64,000 nt of DNA, taken from assembly GCA_016711485.1 (NCBI GenBank), contig JADJSX010000029.1:124001-188000 (forward strand), in the 5' to 3' direction. Below, piece after piece: positions 1 through 8,854 of the stretch. Position 1 is the first letter of the stretch, and every line of letters starts with the position of its first letter. Under the pieces are notes generated by a model. It made no database searches. It had not been told where the DNA came from and saw only the letters and a list, made by a program, of their open reading frames with translations. The DNA comes from Leptospiraceae bacterium (GTDB lineage: Bacteria > Spirochaetota > Leptospiria > Leptospirales > Leptospiraceae). Position numbers and translations under genes: made by a program.

Positions 1-726
1 TATATCTCTAGGTTGACTCCTCCCTCTACTGTGACTAGTTACTATTTGAATTCTGCATATAATGTATATTATTTGACAAAACTTTATACTGCAAAAGATT
101 ATGAGACTAACAAGTATTATGCGGGAGTGTCGTATCGTATAAATGATCGTTACTCTTTTCATTTTAGTCCTCATTTTCTTCAATCGAATAGTTCGATTTT
201 AAATGGAGGTTCTGCATTACAAGCTGGTATAAGTTATACGAACAGATATGTTTTAACTTTTTCAGGAGCTTACATAAATGCACCAGAGAGTAAGGGAGAA
301 CAAGTCGCGGTTAATTTATATTATCCGTTTTTGGAAAAATTTTATTCCTCTTCCACTCTAACTAGTCAGTTCATGAGAGTAAAAACAACGGAAACAGTTT
401 TCATTTCAGCTGCTCCTTTACTTGTAACCACGGATTATGTAAATGTAAATAAAACCTATGGGTTCTTTCAGCAGGAATTTGGATTTACGCATAAATATTT
501 TTATCTTGGAGTAGGTGGGAGATATGGAACTGCAAGAACGCCGCTAATTGGAGAAAATTGGATTTATACTGGATTTGATTTACTTTATGGCGGCTACGGG
601 CAAATTGGAATTAAGACAGAAAAAGTAACACTTCAGTTACAATACAGTCAAGATAGATGGTTGGATTCTAGGGGAGACCGACCAACGTCTGATGCAATTA
701 AATTTATGATAATAGGGAGATTATGA
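1..726 (+). CDS. Outer-membrane beta-barrel protein, C-terminal part (5' end outside window)
   Basis: The frame is open from the first base, so this is the last 242 codons of a gene starting upstream. The protein is rich in Tyr, Phe, Gly and Ser in an alternating polar/aromatic pattern (for example YYLTKLYTAKDY and FYLGVGGRYG), as expected of transmembrane beta strands, and it has no hydrophobic helix. It ends in GRL. The stop overlaps the ATG of a TPR gene, so the two are translationally coupled. A barrel next to a periplasmic TPR protein resembles YaiO-type outer-membrane proteins, but that family link is an inference. It probably sits in the outer membrane; substrate unknown. Confidence 0.7.
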   Translation, partial: YISRLTPPSTVTSYYLNSAYNVYYLTKLYTAKDYETNKYYAGVSYRINDRYSFHFSPHFLQSNSSILNGGSALQAGISYTNRYVLTFSGAYINAPESKGEQVAVNLYYPFLEKFYSSSTLTSQFMRVKTTETVFISAAPLLVTTDYVNVNKTYGFFQQEFGFTHKYFYLGVGGRYGTARTPLIGENWIYTGFDLLYGGYGQIGIKTEKVTLQLQYSQDRWLDSRGDRPTSDAIKFMIIGRL

Positions 727-1322
727 TGAAAAAAATTTGGACACTTTGTTTTTTGGTATATTCGGGAGTGTTATTCGCAGATCCACTGATGGATTCTTAT
801 ACACAAGAGTATAATAAAGAGTATGCGAAAGCATTAGTCACAATGGAGGAGTTGAGCAAAAATAACCCAAACGACTATTTTACCCAGTTACGCACAGGTT
901 GGGTAGCACTTGTAAAGGGCGATTATACCAAATCTAGCCAATATTACAAAAAAGCTATTTTATTAGCTCCCAATGCGATTGAACCTCGAATTGGAAATGT
1001 ACGTGCAGTTCTGGCTATGGGAAATTATAAACAAGTTGATGTGGATTGCAGAACTATTTTAAAGCAGGATAGTAAAAATTATTTTGCAAGAAGTACTTTG
1101 GCATACGCAAATTATGTGCTAGCAAATTATAAAGAAGCTGAAAAATACTATGAATCGATTACTAATGATTTTCCGGCGGATACAGAAATGTTAATCGGAC
1201 TTGGTTGGTCCCAACTCAAACAAGGGAATAAAGCAAAGGCAAAACAAGTATTTGCATTTTTGCTAAAAATAATTCCCAATGAAGAGCGGGTCACTTCCGG
1301 CCATTACTATGCAAATAATTAA
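723..1322 (+). CDS. Periplasmic TPR-repeat protein
   Basis: A 199-residue protein with an N-terminal signal peptide (MMKKIW, hydrophobic core, likely cleavage after LFA). The rest consists of TPR-type helix pairs, recognisable from spaced A/G/Y/P positions such as GWVALVKGDYTKSSQYYKKA and LAYANYVLANYKEAEKYYE. TPR proteins are protein-protein scaffolds; export places this one in the periplasm. The start codon overlaps the stop of the upstream barrel gene (ATGA), and the next gene starts around or just after its end. An accessory role for the barrel or the downstream binding protein is inferred from operon position only. Confidence 0.75.
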   Translation: MMKKIWTLCFLVYSGVLFADPLMDSYTQEYNKEYAKALVTMEELSKNNPNDYFTQLRTGWVALVKGDYTKSSQYYKKAILLAPNAIEPRIGNVRAVLAMGNYKQVDVDCRTILKQDSKNYFARSTLAYANYVLANYKEAEKYYESITNDFPADTEMLIGLGWSQLKQGNKAKAKQVFAFLLKIIPNEERVTSGHYYANN

Positions 1323-2484
1323 CTTACTGTTTATATACCTTACGCCAAAAGAGATTTCCCATTTTAAAAAAAGTTCGGTATTCCCAATTGTCAAAAATAG
1401 CGAAAGAGAGGCTCTTTTCAAAACGAATGGGAATTTTCTTTTGGCAATTGGTATATTTTTTTTTACTTTCTTTTCATTTTGTACGAATATCAAAGAAAAA
1501 AAATCAATAGTTAGAATAGGAGTACCTCCAAGAGTCAGTTTTTTACCCATTTATACTGCATTGGAGAAAGGCATTTTTAAAAAAAATGGGGTAAATGTCG
1601 ATTTGGTGTTAGATGAAAAAGTGAATGAAATGTATATGGAGAGAAAACTCGATATTATTTGCACCGGGTTAACTGAGCCTATTTTATTTTCATCTGAAGG
1701 ACATAATACACAAATAGTTTATAGATTTAGTTATTCCATTGAAAATGATATTATCATTGCGAATCCAAAAATTAAAAACTTAGAATCCTTGTTTAAAAAA
1801 AAAGTTGGATTTGATGGAGTAAATACATCCTCGCATATTTTTGTTCAACAGCTACTAAGTAAAAAAGGAATTTCTGAGGGGGAATACTACGCAGTAAACG
1901 TTCCAGTGAATCGTGTAATGGAAGAATTGGAAAAAGGCACTATTGATGCCGGTCATACAAACGGAATTAGTATTTCAGACGTAAAGAAAAAAGGTTGGAA
2001 TATAATCGGAAGGTCGGCCGATGATCCTGATTTACTTTCAGACACTTTAAGTGTAGATACCGTGTTTTTAAAAAATCATTCTTTTGAAGTAGAAAAAATA
2101 ATAGCATCCATTATAGAAGCAAGAGAGTTATACGCTACAAATCCGGCAGAGAGTATTGCTATTTTAGCTAACAAAATTGGAAAAAAACAAGAAAATGTTA
2201 AAGAGGAGTTAAGTGGTGTGAGATTTCTATCACTAAGAGAAAATATACAATCTTTAAAAACATCTGATTCTCAAAAGACTAATTCTATTTATCCGCAAGG
2301 AATGTCAGTGATTGAAAATCCAAATCATGGAATGAATCTTAATTTAACAGAAAAAAAGGGAGCACTATTTACTGCTGGCGAAACAATTATATCTTTTTTG
2401 CGAGAAAGAGGACAATTATATAAAATGCCAATTTTAGAATCTATTATCAATGATAAATTTGTAAATGTTCAGGAATTAAAATGA
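1279..2484 (+). CDS. ABC-type solute-binding lipoprotein (NMT1/SsuA-like)
   Basis: The mature part matches type 2 periplasmic binding proteins of the NMT1/SsuA/TauA group: VRIGVPPRVSFLPIYTALE is followed by KGIFKKNGVNVDLV, then two alpha/beta lobes. A lipobox-like FFSFC suggests membrane anchoring. The start is uncertain. The first ATG is 1279, inside the TPR gene; a TTG at 1441 would give a very short signal peptide. The 5' part of the frame (1332-1456) lies entirely within a MITE-like repeat, so this N-terminus may be derived from an insertion. No permease or ATPase is adjacent. The stop overlaps the ATG of a sensor kinase, so it may act as a ligand sensor for that protein rather than in uptake (inference). 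Confidence 0.72.
   Translation: MKSGSLPAITMQIINLLFIYLTPKEISHFKKSSVFPIVKNSEREALFKTNGNFLLAIGIFFFTFFSFCTNIKEKKSIVRIGVPPRVSFLPIYTALEKGIFKKNGVNVDLVLDEKVNEMYMERKLDIICTGLTEPILFSSEGHNTQIVYRFSYSIENDIIIANPKIKNLESLFKKKVGFDGVNTSSHIFVQQLLSKKGISEGEYYAVNVPVNRVMEELEKGTIDAGHTNGISISDVKKKGWNIIGRSADDPDLLSDTLSVDTVFLKNHSFEVEKIIASIIEARELYATNPAESIAILANKIGKKQENVKEELSGVRFLSLRENIQSLKTSDSQKTNSIYPQGMSVIENPNHGMNLNLTEKKGALFTAGETIISFLRERGQLYKMPILESIINDKFVNVQELK
1332..1456. repeat. Copy A of a MITE-like repeat family (inside 5' end of the binding-protein ORF)
   Basis: 125 bp bounded by imperfect terminal inverted repeats. The left end is TATATACC, four bases, GCCAAAAG, then ATTTCCCATT. The right end, reverse-complemented, is ATATACC, four bases, GCCAAAAG, then AAAATTCCCATT. 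The internal part shares CAAAAATAGCG-type sequence with copy D and AAAAAAGnTnGGTAT with copy B. It contains no complete gene of its own, but the whole repeat is open in the frame of the solute-binding protein. Confidence 0.65.
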
Positions 2485-5400
2485 AACTATCGCTGAAAAT
2501 ATTTGCGGTATATTTGGGTTTTACGCTAGCGGTATTAATCCCAACTGGTATTTCTGTATATTTCTCAATGATTTATTTAGTCGAAGAACAAATTCAATTT
2601 GGTCTAAGTGAAAAAGCGACACATATGTTAGACAAGATGGATAGAGTTTTATTTGAGCGATATTCGGATATGCAAACAATTAGTTCTGATCCTATTTTTT
2701 TAAATCCTAATAGTTCATCAAAGGAAATTACAGAAAAATTAATATCGTATAGAAATCAGAGAAAGGTTTATATTTCCTTATCATATTATGATGAAAATTG
2801 TGTGAAAGTGGCGGATACTATTGGATTTGCGATAGGTGAAAAATGTAAAGACTCAATTTGGAAAAAACAAGTATATTCAGATAATCAGATTAGTGCTGCT
2901 AGTGATATACATTATTCGAGTGAACTTGGAAACAAAGTGATTTTATTTGCAACTCCAATCTTTGATAAAAATAAAATTTTAATTGGAGCAATAACAGCAT
3001 CTCTTTCTGTTGGTAGGTTACACCAGATTATTACAAGTACCAGTGATCTAGAAGATTATGTGTTAGTCGATTTAATTGACCATGATGGAAGTGTGATTTA
3101 TTCGAATCATTTGTCACAAACAAAAGATGTCATATTGAATCGAACAGAAAAGGAAGTTTTGACTACGGGGGTTAATACTATTTATGCGAAAGCTGATGAG
3201 CAAGGTTTCTTAGATTTTCAAGGAAATCAGTGGCAATTATTTTTACAGTATCCTACAGATAAAGCATTTGCACCGATAATAGCTATTCGAAACAAAGGAA
3301 TACTTATTGGGCTAATTCTAATTTCTCTATCTTTATTTATCGTATTTTTTTTATCCAAAAAAGTAATTGCCCCACTTTTAATTTTGAAGAAAGCTGCAGA
3401 CGAACTTGGGCAAGGTAATTTTGAAAAAAGAGTTCCCGTTTTCTCTGACGATGAAATTGGAGATTTGTCCCTTACTTTTAATCAAATGGCATCTGAGTTA
3501 AGTTCGAATCTGGCTTTATTAGAACGAAAAAATCAAGAGTTAGAAAAATTAGATAAATTAAAAGACGAATTCCTTTCAAATACGTCGCATGAATTAAAAA
3601 CTCCTCTCAATGGAATTATCGGAATCGCTGAGTCTATGATCGATGGAGCCACAGGTAAATTACAAAAGGAGTCAGTTAAAAATCTAAAAATGATTAGCGA
3701 TAGTGGAAAGAGGCTATCTAATTTAGTGAATGATATTTTAGATTTTTCCAAGTTGAAAAATCATGAAATTATAATTCAACAAAAACCAGTAGATCTAAGA
3801 TCACTGGCGGATATGGTTCTATTACTTTCTAGACATCTTTTAAATGGAAAAAAAATTGAACTCATAAATGGAATTCCTGAAAATTCGCCTGCCATTTTAG
3901 GAGATGAAAATCGGATTCAACAAATTCTTATTAATTTAATTGGAAATGCTGTTAAATTTACAGATTCTGGAGAAATAAAAATTCATACTCAGAATAAAAC
4001 TGAGAAGGAGTTAATCGTTATTATTTCCGATACAGGGATTGGGATTCCAGAAGAAAAATTTGGATCAATATTTCAATCCTTTGAACAAGTTGATGCATCC
4101 ATATCGAGAGAATATGGCGGAACTGGATTAGGTTTAAGTATTACAAAAACTTTGATCGAATTGCATGGTGGAAAAATTTGGGTAGAATCTGAAGTGGGTA
4201 ACGGTAGTAATTTCTTTTTTACTCTCCCTATATCTGAGGAAAGAATACCAGCTAAAAAATCGGAAGAAATAAGTATTCGTCCTTTAGAGGATAATCAAAT
4301 ATATGCGGAAGATTTTTCACGTGTATATTCTGAGAGTGAAATTAATCTTAGAATTAAAATACTAATAGTTGATGATGAACCTGTAAATATACAAGTTTTA
4401 GAAAACTACTTGAATCTTGCTAAATATGGTGTTTTAAAAGCACAGAACGGAGAAGAGGCTCTGAGTATATTGAAACGGGAAGAAGTTGGTTTAATACTAT
4501 TAGATATTATGATGCCAAAACTTTCTGGATATGAAGTTTGTAAAACAATAAGACAAACTAATTCGAGTGGAAATTTACCTGTAATAATGCTTACGGCAAA
4601 GAATATGGTAAGTGATTTAGTTTATGGATTTGAATGTGGGGCAAATGATTATTTGGCAAAACCGTTCCAGAAGGAGGAATTACTTACTAGAATTAAAACT
4701 CATATTCAGATATCCACTCTAAATAAATCCTACGAAAGATTTGTTCCGCATGATTATCTTCAGTTTTTATCTAAAGAGAGTATAATTGATGTTAACCTTG
4801 GAGATAATGTGGCGACTGATATGTCGGTAATTTTTTCTGATATACGGTCTTTTTCTACTCTTTCTGAAACAATGACTCCACAAGAAAATTTTAATTTTGT
4901 AAATGCTTATTTTAAGAGAGTGAGTCCGAAAGTTAGAGAGTATCGGGGTATTATTGTAAAATATGTTGGTGATGCAATTATGGCAGTTTTTAAAGATAGA
5001 ACGGAAGATGCCATTGACTCTGCTATTGCCCAAATAAAAGAAATGACTATTTATAATAAAAAAAGAGTGGCTAATGGATATTTGCCTGTTCAAACAGGAT
5101 ATGGAATTCATACTGGGTTTATGATGCTTGGGATGATTGGAGAGGCAAGTCGTATGCAAGGAGACGCATTTTCAGATCATGTCAATCTTGCTTCCAGGTT
5201 GGAGGGTTTAACAAAATACTATGGAGCTTCCATAATTATTAGCTCAGCGGTTTTAGAAAAAATAAAAGAATTATCCCAGTATTCGATTCGATATTTGGAT
5301 CGTGTGAGAGTTAAAGGAAGAAAACAACCAATTGAAATTTATGAAGTAATGAATGCGGATGATCCGAGTATTCGGGATAAAAAGTTAAAAACAAATTCTG

Positions 5401-5588
5401 AATTTAGAAAAGGAATTAATTTTTATCTTGTAGGAAAAATGAAATTAGCTGAGGAAATATTTTCTGCTTTAAACAATGTATTTCCAGAAGATAAAGCAAT
5501 ATTACAGTATCTCGAACGAACGAAAGAGTATATAAAAAATGGCCTACCTACGGATTGGGACGGAGTTTATGATATGAAAACTAAATAA
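2481..5588 (+). CDS. Hybrid sensor histidine kinase / response receiver / class III adenylate cyclase
   Basis: One 1035-residue chain: TM helix (about 7-29), extracytoplasmic sensor domain, second TM (about 272-292), HAMP, HisKA with H370 in SHELKTPLNG, HATPase with NAVKFTD, DTGIGIPEE and GTGLGLSI, receiver domain with D675 in LLDIMMP, then a class III cyclase. The cyclase has the metal Asp pair D787 (VIFSDIRSF) and D831 (KYVGDAI), K827 and D899 as purine-specifying residues (favouring ATP), and N902/R906 (VNLASR) for the transition state. It should therefore be able to make cAMP under phosphorelay control. A short helical tail follows. The ATG overlaps the stop of the binding-lipoprotein gene. 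Domain assignment is strong; the signal is unknown. Confidence 0.92.
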   Translation: MKLSLKIFAVYLGFTLAVLIPTGISVYFSMIYLVEEQIQFGLSEKATHMLDKMDRVLFERYSDMQTISSDPIFLNPNSSSKEITEKLISYRNQRKVYISLSYYDENCVKVADTIGFAIGEKCKDSIWKKQVYSDNQISAASDIHYSSELGNKVILFATPIFDKNKILIGAITASLSVGRLHQIITSTSDLEDYVLVDLIDHDGSVIYSNHLSQTKDVILNRTEKEVLTTGVNTIYAKADEQGFLDFQGNQWQLFLQYPTDKAFAPIIAIRNKGILIGLILISLSLFIVFFLSKKVIAPLLILKKAADELGQGNFEKRVPVFSDDEIGDLSLTFNQMASELSSNLALLERKNQELEKLDKLKDEFLSNTSHELKTPLNGIIGIAESMIDGATGKLQKESVKNLKMISDSGKRLSNLVNDILDFSKLKNHEIIIQQKPVDLRSLADMVLLLSRHLLNGKKIELINGIPENSPAILGDENRIQQILINLIGNAVKFTDSGEIKIHTQNKTEKELIVIISDTGIGIPEEKFGSIFQSFEQVDASISREYGGTGLGLSITKTLIELHGGKIWVESEVGNGSNFFFTLPISEERIPAKKSEEISIRPLEDNQIYAEDFSRVYSESEINLRIKILIVDDEPVNIQVLENYLNLAKYGVLKAQNGEEALSILKREEVGLILLDIMMPKLSGYEVCKTIRQTNSSGNLPVIMLTAKNMVSDLVYGFECGANDYLAKPFQKEELLTRIKTHIQISTLNKSYERFVPHDYLQFLSKESIIDVNLGDNVATDMSVIFSDIRSFSTLSETMTPQENFNFVNAYFKRVSPKVREYRGIIVKYVGDAIMAVFKDRTEDAIDSAIAQIKEMTIYNKKRVANGYLPVQTGYGIHTGFMMLGMIGEASRMQGDAFSDHVNLASRLEGLTKYYGASIIISSAVLEKIKELSQYSIRYLDRVRVKGRKQPIEIYEVMNADDPSIRDKKLKTNSEFRKGINFYLVGKMKLAEEIFSALNNVFPEDKAILQYLERTKEYIKNGLPTDWDGVYDMKTK

Positions 5589-5704
5589 TTACTCTGAATG
5601 CTAAAAGTAATTGCTCATTTCTAATTCTATAAAATGCATTCTGCTCTATCAAACACTACTCGGAATAATTCGGCATAGGTAGTTACTTTTGGCGTTTGTT
5701 TATA
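5589..5704. repeat. Degenerate copy C of a MITE-like repeat family
   Basis: About 116 bp with ends that are imperfect inverted copies: the left end has GCTAAAAGTAATT, and the right end read in reverse has TATAAAC, four bases, then GCCAAAAGTAACT. The ends match those of the repeats near 1332, 45733 and 59269, but the middle is diverged. It fills the space between the kinase stop and the convergent small membrane gene and overlaps the last codon of that gene. Confidence 0.5.
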
Positions 5705-6098
5705 CATTTGGGTTACTGCGCGTAAACCAGAAAGTCCATCCGAAAAACAACATAGAAATAAAGTCATTTAGACCGTATACTGTATAGAATATTCCGGCAA
5801 ACAGGTCTTTTGCGTAAAGTAGAGTCAAATCGTTATTTTGAAACCAGACTATCCAAGTAATTACATAAATTATTTTTTCTACAGCAAAAAGTAAAGAGAG
5901 CCATGGAACAGAATTGTAACTATTCATGACAGAAATATAGGCAAATCCCCAAACGATAATCATTAACTGGCCAAAGTTGGACATCACGACTGGGCTTGCT
6001 TCTGCCATTGCCGTATTGGTAAAAAACTTAGAGAAAATAAGAATTCCTCCTATGTTTGCTAAACCTGCTAATAAAAATCCAATGTTAAAAAATTTCAT
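5700..6098 (-). CDS. Small four-helix integral membrane protein, unknown function
   Basis: 132 residues made almost entirely of hydrophobic segments (about 5-25, 43-60, 67-85 and 100-125), so an inner-membrane protein. The first segment could also be read as a signal anchor. I recognise no family motif. It stands alone on the - strand between two + strand operons; its 3' end runs into a degenerate repeat copy. A membrane protein is clear from composition; the function is unknown. Confidence 0.6.
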   Translation of the reverse strand: MKFFNIGFLLAGLANIGGILIFSKFFTNTAMAEASPVVMSNFGQLMIIVWGFAYISVMNSYNSVPWLSLLFAVEKIIYVITWIVWFQNNDLTLLYAKDLFAGIFYTVYGLNDFISMLFFGWTFWFTRSNPNV

Positions 6099-6219
6099 AA
6101 TAGTTCCTTCAAAATAATGGTCTTTAGTTTAGATGTAATATTTCTTAAGGCTAGCGGTTCGGAGGGAAATAAATATTGATTTGTAAAATTAACCCTACCT
6201 TCTAGCTTAGAAATACACT

Positions 6220-7206
6220 ATGATTGAAGTTCAAAACTTAAGTAAACATTTTAAAATAAAAAAAAGAAAACCCGGCTTATTGGGTTCCATTGTATCCCTC
6301 GTGCATTCGGATGTTGAATACCTGAAAGCGGTAGATGATATTTCTTTTTCGATAAAGCCCGGAGAACTTGTAGGTTACATTGGGCAGAACGGAGCAGGTA
6401 AGTCGACTACCATTAAAATGCTAACTGGAATTTTAACCCCAACGTCTGGACAAATAAGAGTAAATGGTCTTGACCCATCAAAAGATCGAAAGTTCAACGC
6501 GCGGCAAATCGGTGTTGTCTTCGGTCAGAGAAGTCAACTTTGGATGGATTTACCTGTAGAGGAATCTTTTGATTTACTTCGCTCCATTTACAAAATCGAT
6601 TCGAACGTTTATAAACAGAAGTTAGATTTTTTCTTTGAGTTATTAGGACTGAATGAATTTTTTAATCAACAAGCTAGGAAACTTTCTTTAGGACAAAGGA
6701 TGAAAGCAGACTTAGCCGCAAGTTTACTTCACTCTCCTTCCGTATTGTTTTTAGACGAACCTACCATTGGACTTGATTTATTAGTAAAGGAAAAAGTGCG
6801 TGAATTCATACGGAAAATTAATACCGAAGAGAAAGTCACTATTATCCTCACGACTCACGACATACAAGACATTGAATTTTTGGCACAGAGAATTATTATT
6901 ATCGAAAAAGGAAAAAAGGAATACGACGGAGATATTGCTAGTTTTAATAAATTGTTAGGCAATAATTCAATAGTGAATATTCACTTTGTAAATCCAATTA
7001 AAAATCTAGACTTACCAAAACCATTTGAAGTAAAAGAAAAAGTTTCAGATCAGCAGTATACTCTTAATTTGCCAGACAATGAACCTTTATCAGGATTACT
7101 TGAAGTGTTACAGAAAAAAGGATTACAAATTCAAGAGATTAATAGGCATAAGCCGGATTTAGGTTTTGCGGTTAAGAAGATGTATGCGGGGAAGGGAGAG
7201 TTATGA
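6220..7206 (+). CDS. ABC-2 type transporter ATP-binding protein (COG4586-like)
   Basis: A 328-residue ABC ATPase: Walker A GQNGAGKST, Q-loop region FGQRSQLWMDLP, signature LSLGQRMKADLA, Walker B VLFLDEPTIGLD and H-loop TTHD. The N-terminal insertion before Walker A (KKRKPGLLGSIVSLVHSDVEY) and the FGQRSQLWWD-type Q-loop are typical of the uncharacterised COG4586 ATPases that pair with two ABC-2 permeases. Exactly two such permeases follow, the first starting within the stop codon (ATGA overlap). An exporter is likely; the substrate cannot be deduced. Confidence 0.88.
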   Translation: MIEVQNLSKHFKIKKRKPGLLGSIVSLVHSDVEYLKAVDDISFSIKPGELVGYIGQNGAGKSTTIKMLTGILTPTSGQIRVNGLDPSKDRKFNARQIGVVFGQRSQLWMDLPVEESFDLLRSIYKIDSNVYKQKLDFFFELLGLNEFFNQQARKLSLGQRMKADLAASLLHSPSVLFLDEPTIGLDLLVKEKVREFIRKINTEEKVTIILTTHDIQDIEFLAQRIIIIEKGKKEYDGDIASFNKLLGNNSIVNIHFVNPIKNLDLPKPFEVKEKVSDQQYTLNLPDNEPLSGLLEVLQKKGLQIQEINRHKPDLGFAVKKMYAGKGEL

Positions 7207-7991
7207 CCTATTTAAAGTTTATCTCAAAAGCATTTCAGCGATCGATAGCCTATAAACTAGAGTATTATACTGGACTCATGAATGCATTTTTATATATTTT
7301 TATATTCACTTCTGTTTGGCAGACTGTTGCAAAAGAGAGTCCTGGAGCACTTGGAACTTGGAGTGGGGAAACACTTGTTAGTTACGCTATTCTTTCCACC
7401 TTGATAAAAGTCTCCTTTGGACGAAATGAATCTCTTTTGACCAATAAAATCAAGACCGGGGACATAGTGTATGATATTTTAAAACCATACAATTTTGTAA
7501 TGATGTATTTTGCTGATAGTTTTGGGGTTAGTTTATTTCAACTTTTTGCAAGAGCGATTCCACTTCTAATTTTTTCATTATTATTTTTTGGTATTGTTCC
7601 GAGTGTAACGACGATTAGCCTACTTCAATTTATTCCTGTCTATTTTATGTCCTTTTTGCTTTTCATTTTATTTGGGTTTATGATATCCTCGCTTGCATTT
7701 TTTTTTACGGAAGTATTTAGTTTTATGATTTTATACAGTGCGCTTGTAACTTTGATGTCTGGATCTGTGATTCCACTTAATCTATTTCCTGATTTTCTAG
7801 TGAAAATTATTTCTTGGAGTCCATTTCCATATCTATACTATTACCCAACAACGGTTTTAATTGGAACTCCGATTCAGATGACGTATGAGGAATTACTTCT
7901 TCGTTATTTTCTGGAGCTTACAATTGTAGGAAGTATTACATTTTCAATTTATTTCTCTGGAAAGAAAAAACTGGAATTTGCTGGAGGTTAA
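7203..7991 (+). CDS. ABC-2 family transporter permease, subunit 1
   Basis: 262 residues with six predicted hydrophobic helices and a cytoplasmic N-terminus of the ABC-2 exporter type (LKFISKAFQRSIAYKLEYYTG). It has the pattern of permeases encoded with COG4586 ATPases: KIKTGDIVYDILKPYNF between helices 2 and 3 and SVIPLNLFPDFL near the end. It overlaps the ATPase stop by four bases and its own end abuts the second permease, so the three are one operon. It should form half of the membrane channel. Confidence 0.85.
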   Translation: MTYLKFISKAFQRSIAYKLEYYTGLMNAFLYIFIFTSVWQTVAKESPGALGTWSGETLVSYAILSTLIKVSFGRNESLLTNKIKTGDIVYDILKPYNFVMMYFADSFGVSLFQLFARAIPLLIFSLLFFGIVPSVTTISLLQFIPVYFMSFLLFILFGFMISSLAFFFTEVFSFMILYSALVTLMSGSVIPLNLFPDFLVKIISWSPFPYLYYYPTTVLIGTPIQMTYEELLLRYFLELTIVGSITFSIYFSGKKKLEFAGG

Positions 7992-7992
7992 T

Positions 7993-8838
7993 ATGGATTC
8001 AACTCAGATCAAACCAAATACCAAAGAAAATACAATTTCGGAAACTGTTTATATTTACCTGAGAATTGCAACGGCTTCCATTAAGTCTAGGATGGAATAT
8101 CGTGCTAGTTTTTTGATTTTTCTATTCACACTTTTGACTTTTTATGCGGCACAAATTTCGACTATCGGTATTGTCATTACTCGCTTTAAAACAATTGGTG
8201 GGTGGTCAATGGGCGAAATGGCTTTTTTATATAGCCTTTTGATTTTATCACAGGGGATAGTTACATTTATATTTTCTGGAATTTTAGATTTTAGCAATTA
8301 TGTAAGGGACGGAACTTTTGATCGGTTTTTAGTGCGTCCTCTTTCTCCTCTGTCACAAGTTATATTAGGCGGGTTCGAGATAACGGGGTTTGCTCATATT
8401 ATCCTCGGTTTTTTGACATTTTATATGGCGAATAGTTTAATAGAAGTCCACTGGAATTCCCTAAATGCACTTGTATTCCTAACTGTCGTAGTAGGTGGAG
8501 CATTAATACTTGGTTCGATTCGTATCATAATTGCCGGTATTGCATTTTATGCGGTTAATACGAATTCACTCGTACACCTTTTTGTATTTTCGTCTAGAGA
8601 GTTTTTGTTGTATCCGCTTAACATTTATAGTGGCGGTTTAAAATTTCTCCTTACGTTTATAGTTCCACTTGCCTTTATTAATTTTTACCCTGCACATTAT
8701 TTTCTAAATAAATCAGGTGAAAATCTATTTCACCCAATGTTCGTATTTGGAACATTTCCGATCGGAATTTTTATGATGATATTCGCACTTTGGTTTTGGA
8801 GAAAAGGTCAGGATGCCTATGAGTCTGCCGGGGGTTAG
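7993..8838 (+). CDS. ABC-2 family transporter permease, subunit 2
   Basis: 281 residues with about six membrane helices and the RDGTFDRFLVRPLSPLSQV loop that mirrors the KIKTGDIVYDILKP loop of subunit 1. I place the start at ATG 7993, preceded by GGAGG at five bases' distance; a TTG 15 bases upstream is also in frame but would overlap subunit 1. It is the heterodimer partner of the preceding permease. The transporter genes end here; the next gene converges on them from the opposite strand. Confidence 0.85.
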   Translation: MDSTQIKPNTKENTISETVYIYLRIATASIKSRMEYRASFLIFLFTLLTFYAAQISTIGIVITRFKTIGGWSMGEMAFLYSLLILSQGIVTFIFSGILDFSNYVRDGTFDRFLVRPLSPLSQVILGGFEITGFAHIILGFLTFYMANSLIEVHWNSLNALVFLTVVVGGALILGSIRIIIAGIAFYAVNTNSLVHLFVFSSREFLLYPLNIYSGGLKFLLTFIVPLAFINFYPAHYFLNKSGENLFHPMFVFGTFPIGIFMMIFALWFWRKGQDAYESAGG

Positions 8839-8854
8839 GGATATTTGCAAATGA

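Noticed and set aside
4767..5159. 130-codon antisense frame within the cyclase domain
   Set aside because: Shadow of strongly conserved cyclase codons; no start signal.
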